NCBI GenBank assembly: GCA_019322375.1
Contig: JAHWIP010000090.1
Coordinates: 1 to 12,842 of the forward strand
DNA from: Candidatus Woesearchaeota archaeon
GTDB taxonomy: Archaea; Nanobdellota; Nanobdellia; Woesearchaeales; SM23-78
Length of the DNA: 12,842 nt
Direction of reading: 5' to 3'
The notes under the pieces were generated by a model. It was not told the origin of the DNA and did no database searches. It saw only the letters and a program-made list of their open reading frames with translations. How positions within the stretch are numbered: position 1 is the first letter of the stretch; each line of letters begins with the position of its first letter. The position numbers and the translations under genes were made by a program. Shown piece by piece: positions 5,633 to 11,610 of this stretch.

Positions 5633-6079
5633 ATGGAATTATTAATTATGTCTTTGCGGGATGCTATTGAGTATGAGCCAACAAAAAGCACTTATGCTTT
5701 GAGAATTTTTCCTGCATGGGGCAATTTTAGAAAGCCTTTAAGAGAATCTTCTCTTTACAAGGTTATCCACAAATATGTTTTTGATGCCATAAGTCCTCCT
5801 TTTTTCAATAGTTCTTCTATGTCTTCTAATTACGTTCTTTTTACTCCTGACTTAGCAGATAAAATTATTTCTGATTTTAGTGTTGGCAAGCAAGGCTGCG
5901 AGAGTTTATTGGTTAATTGCACCCAAGGAATTAACAGAAGCCCTGCAGTGGCTCTGGCTTTAAATGAAATTTTTGATTTGGGATATGATAGTGAAGTTTT
6001 AAAGAACAAACACCCTAAATATACTAAGTATGTGTATGACACACTTATGAAGGCAGCAACCAGAGGAGTGGGGAGATAA
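5633..6079 (+). CDS. CX5R protein phosphatase, dual-specificity-like
   Basis: This 148-residue protein has the cysteine-phosphatase P-loop C96-T-Q-G-I-N-R102-S-P followed by AVALALNEIF, as in the tyrosine/dual-specificity phosphatase superfamily. The Cys is the expected nucleophile and the Arg the phosphate ligand. The residue before the Cys is Asn (VNC), not the usual His (HC). The N-terminal part (YALRIFPAWGNF, then VIHKYVFDAI with D51) resembles the small predicted-tyrosine-phosphatase group; D51 is a possible general acid. The substrate could be phosphoprotein, nucleotide or RNA 5' phosphate and cannot be told from sequence. ATG 5633 is preferred because a TATA box lies 26 nt upstream; ATG 5648 (MSLRDAIEYEP) would remove five residues. 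It has its own terminator and stands alone. Confidence 0.75.
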   Translation: MELLIMSLRDAIEYEPTKSTYALRIFPAWGNFRKPLRESSLYKVIHKYVFDAISPPFFNSSSMSSNYVLFTPDLADKIISDFSVGKQGCESLLVNCTQGINRSPAVALALNEIFDLGYDSEVLKNKHPKYTKYVYDTLMKAATRGVGR

Positions 6080-6081
6080 AG

Positions 6082-6116
6082 AATTCTTATTTTTGTTTTT
6101 TTATTTTTTTTGTTTT
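6082..6116 (+). terminator. T-rich terminator, copy B
   Basis: AATTCTTATTTTTG, then T7, A, T8, then GTTTTT, starts 2 nt after the phosphatase stop. It differs from copy A (5551-5584) only in the length of T-runs and end bases, with the same G and A interruptions in the same order. Confidence 0.7.
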
Positions 6117-6141
6117 TGATTTTTTAATTCTAATAAAAAAT

Positions 6142-6345
6142 TTAACAACACGTCCCAAAGTAAGACCATACAAGCACCCACAACCCTATAACCCCCCATA
6201 TGATTATTAATAATTTAAGTTGCTTATGAAAAATAGTGTTGGTCTTCTGAGAATCATACTTGATAGCATGCAAAAAAAATCTATATGCAACTATCAATAA
6301 GAATCCAATAGGGGTTATTAATAAATACCACAACAAAGGAATCAT
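6142..6345 (-). CDS. Small two-helix membrane protein, unknown
   Basis: This 67-residue protein has two hydrophobic segments, about 3-25 (WYLLITPIGFLLIVAYRFFL) and 43-62 (LKLLIIIWGVIGLWVLVWSY). They are joined by a short basic and polar loop (KYDSQKTNTIFHKQ) and the chain ends in two cysteines. No family is recognised. That it is real is supported by a TATA-like TTTAAATA on the minus strand (6368-6375) centred about 26 nt before the ATG, fitting a leaderless mRNA, and by its convergent position after the phosphatase terminator. It is AT-rich with no other support, so some doubt remains. Confidence 0.55.
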   Translation of the reverse strand: MIPLLWYLLITPIGFLLIVAYRFFLHAIKYDSQKTNTIFHKQLKLLIIIWGVIGLWVLVWSYFGTCC

Positions 6346-6422
6346 AAAAACAATCCAAGATTACATCTATTTAAATTTTTTGTCTGAGTAATGTTGCGTA
6401 TAATTGGTGTTAAGTTTCTGAC

Positions 6423-6463
6423 GTTAATCGGCTGAGCGTAGCGAAGAGTTCCAATGGATTAAC
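6423..6463 (+). promoter_or_regulatory. Inverted repeat upstream of the 6479 gene
   Basis: GTTAATC (6423-6429) and GATTAAC (6457-6463) are perfect 7-nt inverted arms around a 27-nt, relatively GC-rich middle (with GAGCGTAGCGAAG). The composition differs from the flanks. It lies just upstream of the gene at 6479 and downstream of a possible TATA box (GTATAATT, about 6398-6405), so it would fall in the 5' leader or an operator. Role unknown. Confidence 0.4.
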
Positions 6464-6478
6464 ATTATTGACTGGATA

Positions 6479-6811
6479 GTGGTAATGATTCAAAAAATTT
6501 ATAAATCAGGAGCTTTTCAACACTTGATGAAAATGACAAAACCCCCCTATAATAAGAAACAAATTGTTGAAATGTTATCAGCTTCTGCTACTTTAAATTC
6601 TACATATGTGGCGTGGGCCTATAGTAAAGCTGGGAATAATGAAGGCAGTCATAAGATAAATTGTGAGAATTTGCTTAGTGCTATTGAATCGTATGAGAAG
6701 AAAGTTCCTTTAGAATTAAGAAAAAAAGTAGGTGACTTTGATTCAGATGAGCTAAGTGAACTTAAAGAATCACTAGAAGCTATTCTTAATCCTAGACGGA
6801 ACAAAGCTTAG
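6479..6811 (+). CDS. Hypothetical 110-residue helical protein
   Basis: No family is recognised. The reading frame starts with GTG 6479, but ATG 6485 (MIQKIYKSGAF) two codons later is an equally good start. The sequence looks soluble and mainly helical. Residues about 25-100 alternate hydrophobic and charged positions (KKQIVEMLSASATL, CENLLSAIESYEKK, SDELSELKESLEAIL), as in a small helical bundle, with a basic C-terminus (NPRRNKA). No catalytic motif, membrane helix or metal-binding cluster is visible. It stands alone between an inverted repeat and the Hef promoter. Typical codon use and an amphipathic pattern support it being a real gene. Confidence 0.55.
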   Translation: MVMIQKIYKSGAFQHLMKMTKPPYNKKQIVEMLSASATLNSTYVAWAYSKAGNNEGSHKINCENLLSAIESYEKKVPLELRKKVGDFDSDELSELKESLEAILNPRRNKA

Positions 6812-6892
6812 ATACTTTTGAACCAACCAGAATTGAAACTAATCAACCACACCTAACTTACTTGCTTTTTACTCCTGTCTTTTTCATAAGCA

Positions 6893-6900
6893 TTTATAAA
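6893..6900 (+). promoter_or_regulatory. TATA box of hef
   Basis: TTTATAAA is centred about 26 nt upstream of ATG 6923. No Shine-Dalgarno sequence precedes the ATG, so a leaderless mRNA is likely. Confidence 0.65.
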
Positions 6901-6922
6901 CCACCCTTCATTTCTCCCCTTT

Positions 6923-9160
6923 ATGATCCGCAACTTTAAGCCCAGGCTTTATCAGCAGACTATTCTTGATACTGCTGTTAAGAAAAATACATTAGTTGTT
7001 CTTCCTACTGGGCTGGGCAAGACTAATATTGCTGTTTTATTGGCTGCTAACAGGCTGAGGAATTATCCTGAGAGCAAGATTTTGATTATTGCCCCTACTC
7101 GTCCGCTTTGTGACCAGCATGTTGATTCTATGAGGGCTTATTTAGATGTTGAGGAAGATGATGTTCAGCTTTTTACTGGCATGATTAGGCCTGCTAAAAG
7201 AGCAGAGCTCTGGGAGCAAACAAAAATAATTATTAGCACTCCACAGGGCCTGGAAAATGATGTTATTAGCAACAAGGTTTCATTAAAAGATATTTCCTTG
7301 CTGGTTGTTGATGAAGCTCACAGAACTGTTGGTGATTATGCTTATGTGTTTATTGCTAAGCAGTACAATAAAAAAGCAGAGCATCCGCGCATATTAGGGC
7401 TTACTGCTTCTCCTGGAAGTGACCAGGAAAAAATCAAAGAGGTTTGCAAGAACTTGTTCGTCGAGGAAATTGAGCTTAGGCATTATGATGACCCTGATGT
7501 TAAGCCTTATATCCAGCAGATAGATGTTGAAAGAGTTCGTGTTGACCTGCCCCCTGATTTTGCTATGATAAGAAAATTTCTTAGAGATGCTTTTGACAGC
7601 AAGCTTGAGACTATTAAAAAATTCGGCTATCTATATGGCAGCATTACCAGTTATAGCAAGACTGCTCTTTTGGAAATGCAAAGAGCCATGTTTGCTAAGA
7701 TGAGTTCTAGTGAAAAAGATTTTGGTTTAATGAGAAGTGTTAGCTTGCTGGCAGAAGCCTTAAAGCTTCAGCATGCTCTTGAACTAATTGAGACCCAGGG
7801 CTTAAAGCCTTTAATGGAATATCTAAACAAGCTTGAAGAAGAATCAGGAAAGACAAAGGTAAAAGCAGTGCAAAACCTGGTGAAAGACTTAAACTTTCGT
7901 TCTGCTTTTTTTAAAGCCAGGAACATGCTTGCTGCTGGCAAAGAACACCCAAAGATTATCAAACTAAGAGAGATAATTACTGATGAGCTGAAAAAGAAAA
8001 AAGATGTTAAGATAATTATTTTTAACCAGTTCAGGGATTCAACTAACAAGATTAAAGAGGTGCTTGACTCTCTTAATGTTAAAGCAAACATTTTTGTTGG
8101 GCAGACCAAGAAAAAAGACACTGGCATGAGCCAGAAAGAGCAAAAAAAGATTATTGACCAGTTCAGGCAAGGAAAATTCAACTGCCTTGTCGCTACTTGT
8201 GTTGCAGAGGAAGGGCTTGATATTCCTTCTGTTGACTTGGTAATTTTTTATGAGCCTGTTCCTTCTGCTATTCGAACTGTTCAGAGAAGAGGAAGAACAG
8301 GAAGGCAGGAAAGAGGAAGAGTTATTGTTCTTATCACAAGGAAAACAAGGGATGAAGGCAACTTATGGTCTGCTGTTCACAAAGAGAAAAGAATGTACAG
8401 GGTTATTCATAGCTTAAAAAAAGGCTTTACTCCGAGTACTGAAGAGCCTGTTGAAAAGATAGAGGAAACCGAGAAGCAGACCCGGCTTGCAGGCAAACAA
8501 GCAGAGACTTTTGCAGCAGACCTATCTGTTTTTGCTGATTACAGGGAGAAAGGCTCTGGAGTGATAAAAGAATTATCTGACAAAGGAGTAAAAGTAGAAT
8601 TAAGTAAGTTAGATGTTGGTGATTATTTATTAAGCGAAAGAGTGGTTGTTGAGCACAAAACAGTAAAAGACTTTGCAGACTCAATTATTGACGGAAGATT
8701 ATTGTCTCAATTAGCTGGTTTAAGAAAATATGAAAAGCCATTAATCATAATTGAAGGACAAGAAGACCTTTATGCTCAGAGAAAAATACATCTCAATGCT
8801 ATCAGAGGGGTGTTGTCCACAATAACCATTAGTTATGGCATACCAATTATTCAGACCAAGAACTTTAAAGATACTGCTGGCTTGTTCCTGGTAATTGCTA
8901 AGAGAGAAGCAGACCCAAGCAAAAAAGACTTTACCCTGCATACAACAAAGCCATTAACAGACAAGGATTTGCAAGAATACATTGTAGGAGCCTTTCCTGG
9001 TGTAGGAGCAGCAATTGCAAAGCCTTTGCTAAAAAAGTTTAAATCAATAAAAAAGTTTGTTAATGCAAAAGAAGACCAGCTAAAAAAAGTCGAACTTATT
9101 GGCGAGAAAAAAGCCAAGCGAATAAAAGAGATTGCTGAGAAGAAGTATGATGAGGAATGA
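6923..9160 (+). CDS. hef: Hef helicase-nuclease (FANCM/XPF family)
   Basis: This 745-residue protein has the full Hef architecture: an SF2 helicase joined to an XPF/ERCC4 nuclease and a C-terminal tandem HhH. Helicase motifs are RLYQQ (8-12), Walker A LPTGLGKT (27-34), DEAH (130-133), GLTASPG (159-165) and the arginine-finger motif QRRGRTGR (454-461). A helical insert (about 215-330) separates the two RecA lobes. The nuclease has G566-D567 and E577-H578-K579-x3-D583, followed by SIIDGRLLSQL. The canonical motif is ERKx3D; here Arg is replaced by His while the acidic residues and Lys stay. The HhH region (about 686-745) includes FPGVGAAIAKPLLKKF and VELIGEKKAKRIKEIA. Hef unwinds and cuts stalled-fork and branched DNA and acts with PCNA in archaea. 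Transcription starts from its own leaderless promoter; the stop is 3 nt from the convergent gene at 9164. Confidence 0.95.
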   Translation: MIRNFKPRLYQQTILDTAVKKNTLVVLPTGLGKTNIAVLLAANRLRNYPESKILIIAPTRPLCDQHVDSMRAYLDVEEDDVQLFTGMIRPAKRAELWEQTKIIISTPQGLENDVISNKVSLKDISLLVVDEAHRTVGDYAYVFIAKQYNKKAEHPRILGLTASPGSDQEKIKEVCKNLFVEEIELRHYDDPDVKPYIQQIDVERVRVDLPPDFAMIRKFLRDAFDSKLETIKKFGYLYGSITSYSKTALLEMQRAMFAKMSSSEKDFGLMRSVSLLAEALKLQHALELIETQGLKPLMEYLNKLEEESGKTKVKAVQNLVKDLNFRSAFFKARNMLAAGKEHPKIIKLREIITDELKKKKDVKIIIFNQFRDSTNKIKEVLDSLNVKANIFVGQTKKKDTGMSQKEQKKIIDQFRQGKFNCLVATCVAEEGLDIPSVDLVIFYEPVPSAIRTVQRRGRTGRQERGRVIVLITRKTRDEGNLWSAVHKEKRMYRVIHSLKKGFTPSTEEPVEKIEETEKQTRLAGKQAETFAADLSVFADYREKGSGVIKELSDKGVKVELSKLDVGDYLLSERVVVEHKTVKDFADSIIDGRLLSQLAGLRKYEKPLIIIEGQEDLYAQRKIHLNAIRGVLSTITISYGIPIIQTKNFKDTAGLFLVIAKREADPSKKDFTLHTTKPLTDKDLQEYIVGAFPGVGAAIAKPLLKKFKSIKKFVNAKEDQLKKVELIGEKKAKRIKEIAEKKYDEE

Positions 9161-9163
9161 AGG

Positions 9164-9493
9164 TTATTTCTTTAAGTGCAACAGATATGTTAATTCTCTG
9201 CCTGGCTTTGATGTTATATAAACAAACTTTCCATTCTTACCATATCGCTCAAGATAATCTTCGATTTTTTGCTCTATTGTTGCTTCACTAGCGCCAGGAT
9301 TGTCATCAATGAAGTGCTTTGTACCTATATAACCAAACCAGATGTTAATATAGAGACCTCCTATAAATGCCGTTCCTAACAAAGGAGTCATGGCTTGTTT
9401 AACAATCCTAGTAATTGTCTTAACCTTATGAGGTATGATTGGCTCTGGCTCTATAGGCCTCTGCTCTTTAGGCGAGTATTTTAATTCATTCAT
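9164..9493 (-). CDS. Hypothetical single-pass membrane protein
   Basis: This 109-residue protein is of no recognised family. A polar, proline-rich N-terminus (about 1-33, PIEPEPIIPHKV) is followed by one hydrophobic segment (about 35-57, TPLLGTAFIGGLYINIWFGY) and a charged C-terminal domain (IEQKIEDYLERYGKNG, then FVYITSKPGRELTYLLHLKK). The start is well supported: GGGAGGG (9500-9506 on the complementary strand) lies 6 nt before the ATG and is one of the strongest Shine-Dalgarno sites here. The gene converges on hef with a 3-nt gap, so both must end in or just past each other's coding region. No homologue or partner can be named from sequence. Confidence 0.65.
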   Translation of the reverse strand: MNELKYSPKEQRPIEPEPIIPHKVKTITRIVKQAMTPLLGTAFIGGLYINIWFGYIGTKHFIDDNPGASEATIEQKIEDYLERYGKNGKFVYITSKPGRELTYLLHLKK

Positions 9494-9566
9494 TCTTAAC
9501 CCTCCCTTAATATTAGAAATACAATAGATTATTAATTTTTTTCGTTTTTAAACAACCTTTATTAAT

Positions 9567-9833
9567 TTATTTCTTTTCTTCCTCTTCTTCCACTTCCTCC
9601 TCTATATCACTAACAACAAGTATCTCTGTGTTTCTAATGCCCTCTGTGATCTGAACTTTGTTCTGGATAAAGGCTTTTAGCTCTGTTCTGTTCTTGGTCT
9701 CAACCTCAGCAACAATATCAAACCTGCCGTAAACCTCATGAATCTCCTTAACTTCATCAAACTCTTTAAGCTTAGAACTAGTGATTCTTAGTTTTCCCTG
9801 TTTTGTATTAATAAGCATATAAGCCTTTTCCAT
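9567..9833 (-). CDS. Stand-alone Lrp/AsnC RAM (ligand-binding) domain protein
   Basis: This 88-residue protein consists of only the C-terminal effector-binding domain of Lrp/AsnC regulators. It shows the beta-alpha-beta pattern MEKAYMLINT, then LKEFDEVKEIHEVYGRFDIVAEVET, then ELKAFIQNKVQITEGIRNTEILVVSD. YGRFDIVAEV (35-44) is the diagnostic turn and strand. There is no DNA-binding helix-turn-helix. Such single-domain proteins bind amino acids or nucleic-acid bases and can form mixed oligomers with full-length Lrp proteins. The tail (78-88) is almost all Glu, an unusual acidic extension. I choose ATG 9833 over an in-frame ATG at 9875: the extra 14 residues do not fit the fold, and a TATA box lies about 28 nt before 9833. 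It is divergent from the kinase at 9909. Confidence 0.82.
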   Translation of the reverse strand: MEKAYMLINTKQGKLRITSSKLKEFDEVKEIHEVYGRFDIVAEVETKNRTELKAFIQNKVQITEGIRNTEILVVSDIEEEVEEEEEKK

Positions 9834-9857
9834 TAACAGACGAGAAAGATAAAGGTG

Positions 9858-9886
9858 TATAAAAAGATTTCGCAAAGATTTTTATA
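9858..9886. promoter_or_regulatory. Back-to-back divergent TATA boxes
   Basis: TATAAAAA (9858-9865) and its inverted partner TTTTTATA (9879-9886) form a perfect 8-bp inverted repeat around a 13-nt centre. The minus-strand box is centred about 28 nt from ATG 9833 and the plus-strand box about 26 nt from ATG 9909. Both genes would make leaderless mRNAs from one compact bidirectional promoter, so their expression is likely linked. Confidence 0.65.
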
Positions 9887-9908
9887 ATCATCTATATTCG
9901 CTTTTTTT

Positions 9909-10496
9909 ATGAAAATTATTGGTATCTGCGGTCCTAGCTGCAGTGGAAAATCTTGTGTGGCCAAACTTCTGGCACAAGACTTGAATGCAAGCATTCTTTG
10001 TTTAGATAATTTCATTATCCAAGGCGCAAGAAAGATTTACGTGAACTACAAAGGTCAAAAAATCAGGACTTTTGAAAGACCAGAACTATATGATGGAAAA
10101 AGACTGGCTAGATGTGTAAACGAGCTCAATGAAAAGGGTTCGGTTAAATTCACCATATTTAATTTGACCAGATTAGAGGAGGAAGAAGTTTTTGTTAAAA
10201 AGAATGATTATTTAATCTTAGAAGGCTTTCTTCTTTTTCAATTCACTGAATTAACCAGTTTGATGGATTATAAATTCTTTATAGACCTTCCTTTCAGAGA
10301 AGTTGTTTCTAGAAGGGTGAAAAGAGCAGACAGACCAAAAGCAGACAATTCTTTTGTCTTAATCGGATATCAGGAAAATAAAAAATTCTGCCTTCCTCAA
10401 AAAGATTTTCCCGGAGTCATCATTCTAGACGGCAAAAAAACCATTTCCGAGTTAAAAACAGACATATTGTTCCATATCAACCAATCTGTTTCTTAG
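9909..10496 (+). CDS. Uridine kinase-like P-loop kinase
   Basis: This 195-residue cytosolic kinase belongs to the uridine kinase/phosphoribulokinase group of P-loop NTPases. It has Walker A G8-P-S-C-S-G-K-S15, the substrate-binding LDNF (32-35, usually LDxF/Y), FERPELYDGKRL (matching the NxDxPxxFD region), the Walker-B-like strand LILEGFLLF, FIDLPFREVVSRRVKRA (with the lid arginines) and a closing C-terminal helix. In this family ATP phosphorylates uridine/cytidine, nicotinamide riboside, pantothenate or similar small substrates; I cannot settle which. It is slightly shorter than bacterial Udk (about 210). The start is ATG 9909, leaderless, with a TATA box 26 nt upstream, shared divergently with the RAM-domain gene. 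It converges on the Toprim gene with a 20-nt gap. Confidence 0.8.
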   Translation: MKIIGICGPSCSGKSCVAKLLAQDLNASILCLDNFIIQGARKIYVNYKGQKIRTFERPELYDGKRLARCVNELNEKGSVKFTIFNLTRLEEEEVFVKKNDYLILEGFLLFQFTELTSLMDYKFFIDLPFREVVSRRVKRADRPKADNSFVLIGYQENKKFCLPQKDFPGVIILDGKKTISELKTDILFHINQSVS

Positions 10497-10516
10497 GCAG
10501 TCAAGAACAGCCTTCT

Positions 10517-10876
10517 TTAAAGTTCATCAAGTTTATCCAGATAATGCGTTAATCCTTCAATCTGTCTAAGGCTTGTTCTGAATAACAGGTTTCTTAGCTT
10601 GTCATCAACCAGAACCCCTCTTTTATTCAAATCCTTTTTTAATCTTCCATATATTTGCTTTCCTTCTTTGTCTAAATCTGTGAGAATCATTACTTTTTTG
10701 TCACTTATTTCCTCGCATACTTTATACAAAGCCTTGTTTAGAGTTATCACTTTTTTAAAACCTATTGCTTCCAAAGCCTTTTTATCTTTTTTTCCTTCAA
10801 CAATCACAGGCAAATCCTTTAGTTTGTCAATAGCTTCATACACTTCTTTAACTACTTCTTTTTCTTCTTGGTTCAT
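10517..10876 (-). CDS. UPF0292-type Toprim domain protein
   Basis: This 119-residue protein is essentially one Toprim domain. It has the acidic motif IVEGKKDKKAL with E27, then FKKVITLNKALYKVCEEI, then the DxD motif LTDLDKEG with D67 and D69. A short C-terminal helix region contains QIEGL, typical of the archaeal UPF0292 group related to RNase M5 and small primase-like Toprim proteins. These folds bind magnesium and act on nucleic acids; RNase M5 in bacteria matures 5S rRNA. The archaeal role is not established to my knowledge. The ATG lies only 2 nt after the 3' end of tRNA-Leu on the same strand, with no room for a Shine-Dalgarno sequence. It is probably expressed from the same transcript as the tRNA, and 3' processing of the tRNA would release a nearly leaderless mRNA. 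Confidence 0.82.
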   Translation of the reverse strand: MNQEEKEVVKEVYEAIDKLKDLPVIVEGKKDKKALEAIGFKKVITLNKALYKVCEEISDKKVMILTDLDKEGKQIYGRLKKDLNKRGVLVDDKLRNLLFRTSLRQIEGLTHYLDKLDEL

Positions 10877-10878
10877 GA

Positions 10879-10962
10879 TGCGGGAGAAGGGGTTCGAACC
10901 CTCGTAAGCACTAAGCTACATGGCCCTGAACCATGCCCGTTTGTCCACTCCGGCACTCCCGC
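10879..10962 (-). tRNA. tRNA-Leu (anticodon CAG)
   Basis: This 84-nt class II tRNA lies on the minus strand. The acceptor stem GCGGGAG pairs with CTCCCGC, the discriminator is A (10879), and CCA is not encoded. It has a 3-bp Leu-type D stem with GG in the D loop. The anticodon stem CATGG/CCATG encloses the loop TTCAGGG, anticodon CAG (10926-10928), reading CUG codons. The long variable arm is about 15 nt. The T stem GAGGG/CCCTT has loop TTCGAAC. There is no intron. It lies 5 nt after the HD-gene stop and 2 nt before the Toprim ATG. A TATA-like TATTAAAA (10986-10993, minus strand) centred about 27 nt upstream lies inside the end of the HD coding region. Confidence 0.96.
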
Positions 10963-10967
10963 GTTAA

Positions 10968-11516
10968 CTATGTATAATTAAACTTTTTTAATAGTTCATT
11001 GAACTTTTTTACTTTATCCTTTCCATATACAGATAAGTCTTCTATAATTTGGCTAAGGGTTTTTTCTTTTTTTGAAAATTTTTTTGATTTTGAGAAAAAT
11101 TTATCTGCCAGGCATATTATCCCTTCTTCTATTGAAACAGGAACCATGTCTCTTTTTGGGAGAGCAAGTTTGTTTTTCTCTATATCCTTTGCTGTTATTC
11201 CCACCCCAACATGTCTTTCGCACACCAAGGCGTGTTTTGGAAGCCCTTCTTTTTCTAAAATTTTTCTTCCAAGCAGACCATGATATAAATAACGCTTTTT
11301 TCCATAACACCCAATTTCAGGCTCATCTGTTAAAAAAATCCCTATATCATGTAACATACTTGCTTCTTTTATAAATTTATAATCTGGCTTAAGGTGTTTT
11401 GCTTTTTTAGCAATCTCAAGAGCTTTGTGAGTGACTGCTTTGCTGTGCTGCAAGAGGGCATTATAAGCAGGAGAGCCTGGTCGATAGTATTTTTTTATGA
11501 TTTTCATTGGGTTCAT
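10968..11516 (-). CDS. HD-domain metal-dependent phosphohydrolase
   Basis: This 182-residue HD/HDIG superfamily protein has every expected metal ligand: H24 (LLQHSKAV), H56-D57 in MLHDIGIF, H79 (YHGLLGRKIL), H102 (CERHVGVG) and D138 (ICLADKFF). The spacing fits the small archaeal HDIG proteins, which hydrolyse phosphomonoesters or phosphodiesters, often nucleotides or cyclic nucleotides; the substrate is unknown. The extra histidines beyond the basic HD set suggest a two-metal site. ATG 11516 fits a TATA-like TTTATATA (minus strand, about 11539-11546) 26 nt upstream, so it is probably leaderless. It ends in TAG 5 nt before tRNA-Leu, and the last codons carry the likely tRNA promoter. It is divergent from the primase gene. 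Confidence 0.86.
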   Translation of the reverse strand: MNPMKIIKKYYRPGSPAYNALLQHSKAVTHKALEIAKKAKHLKPDYKFIKEASMLHDIGIFLTDEPEIGCYGKKRYLYHGLLGRKILEKEGLPKHALVCERHVGVGITAKDIEKNKLALPKRDMVPVSIEEGIICLADKFFSKSKKFSKKEKTLSQIIEDLSVYGKDKVKKFNELLKKFNYT

Positions 11517-11538
11517 GCTAAAAATGTTTTTAAAAGAG

Positions 11539-11597
11539 TATATAAAGTTAATGTGTTTTTACTGCAAAACAACACCCTTTAAAAACACCTTTATATT
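11539..11597. promoter_or_regulatory. Divergent HD / primase promoter region with inverted repeat
   Basis: GTGTTTTTA (11553-11561) and TAAAAACAC (11580-11588) are perfect 9-bp inverted arms separated by 18 nt. Outside them lie CTTTATAT-type boxes in both directions (minus about 11540-11547, plus about 11589-11596). The minus box is well placed for ATG 11516. For the primase the box at 11590-11597 is rather close to ATG 11611, so a TTTAAAAA match at about 11578-11585, overlapping the arm, may serve instead. The symmetry suggests one regulator or shared element acting on both genes. Confidence 0.5.
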
Positions 11598-11610
11598 CCC
11601 TTTGTCTATC

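Noticed and set aside
5319..6116. Insertion sequence or transposon bounded by the duplicated terminators
   Set aside because: No transposase, no terminal inverted repeats and no target-site duplication; only the terminator itself is repeated.
7768..8181. Long open frame on the minus strand within hef
   Set aside because: It is antisense to conserved helicase sequence, is rich in Ser, Phe and Leu as expected of a shadow frame, and has no promoter or ribosome site.
9834..9875. N-terminal extension of the RAM-domain protein from ATG 9875
   Set aside because: The extra 14 residues precede the first conserved strand, and the likely TATA box (9858-9865) would lie inside the coding region.
10599..11582. 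Plus-strand open frames across the Toprim, tRNA and HD genes
   Set aside because: They overlap a well-supported tRNA and two conserved minus-strand proteins, and their translations are typical antisense composition.
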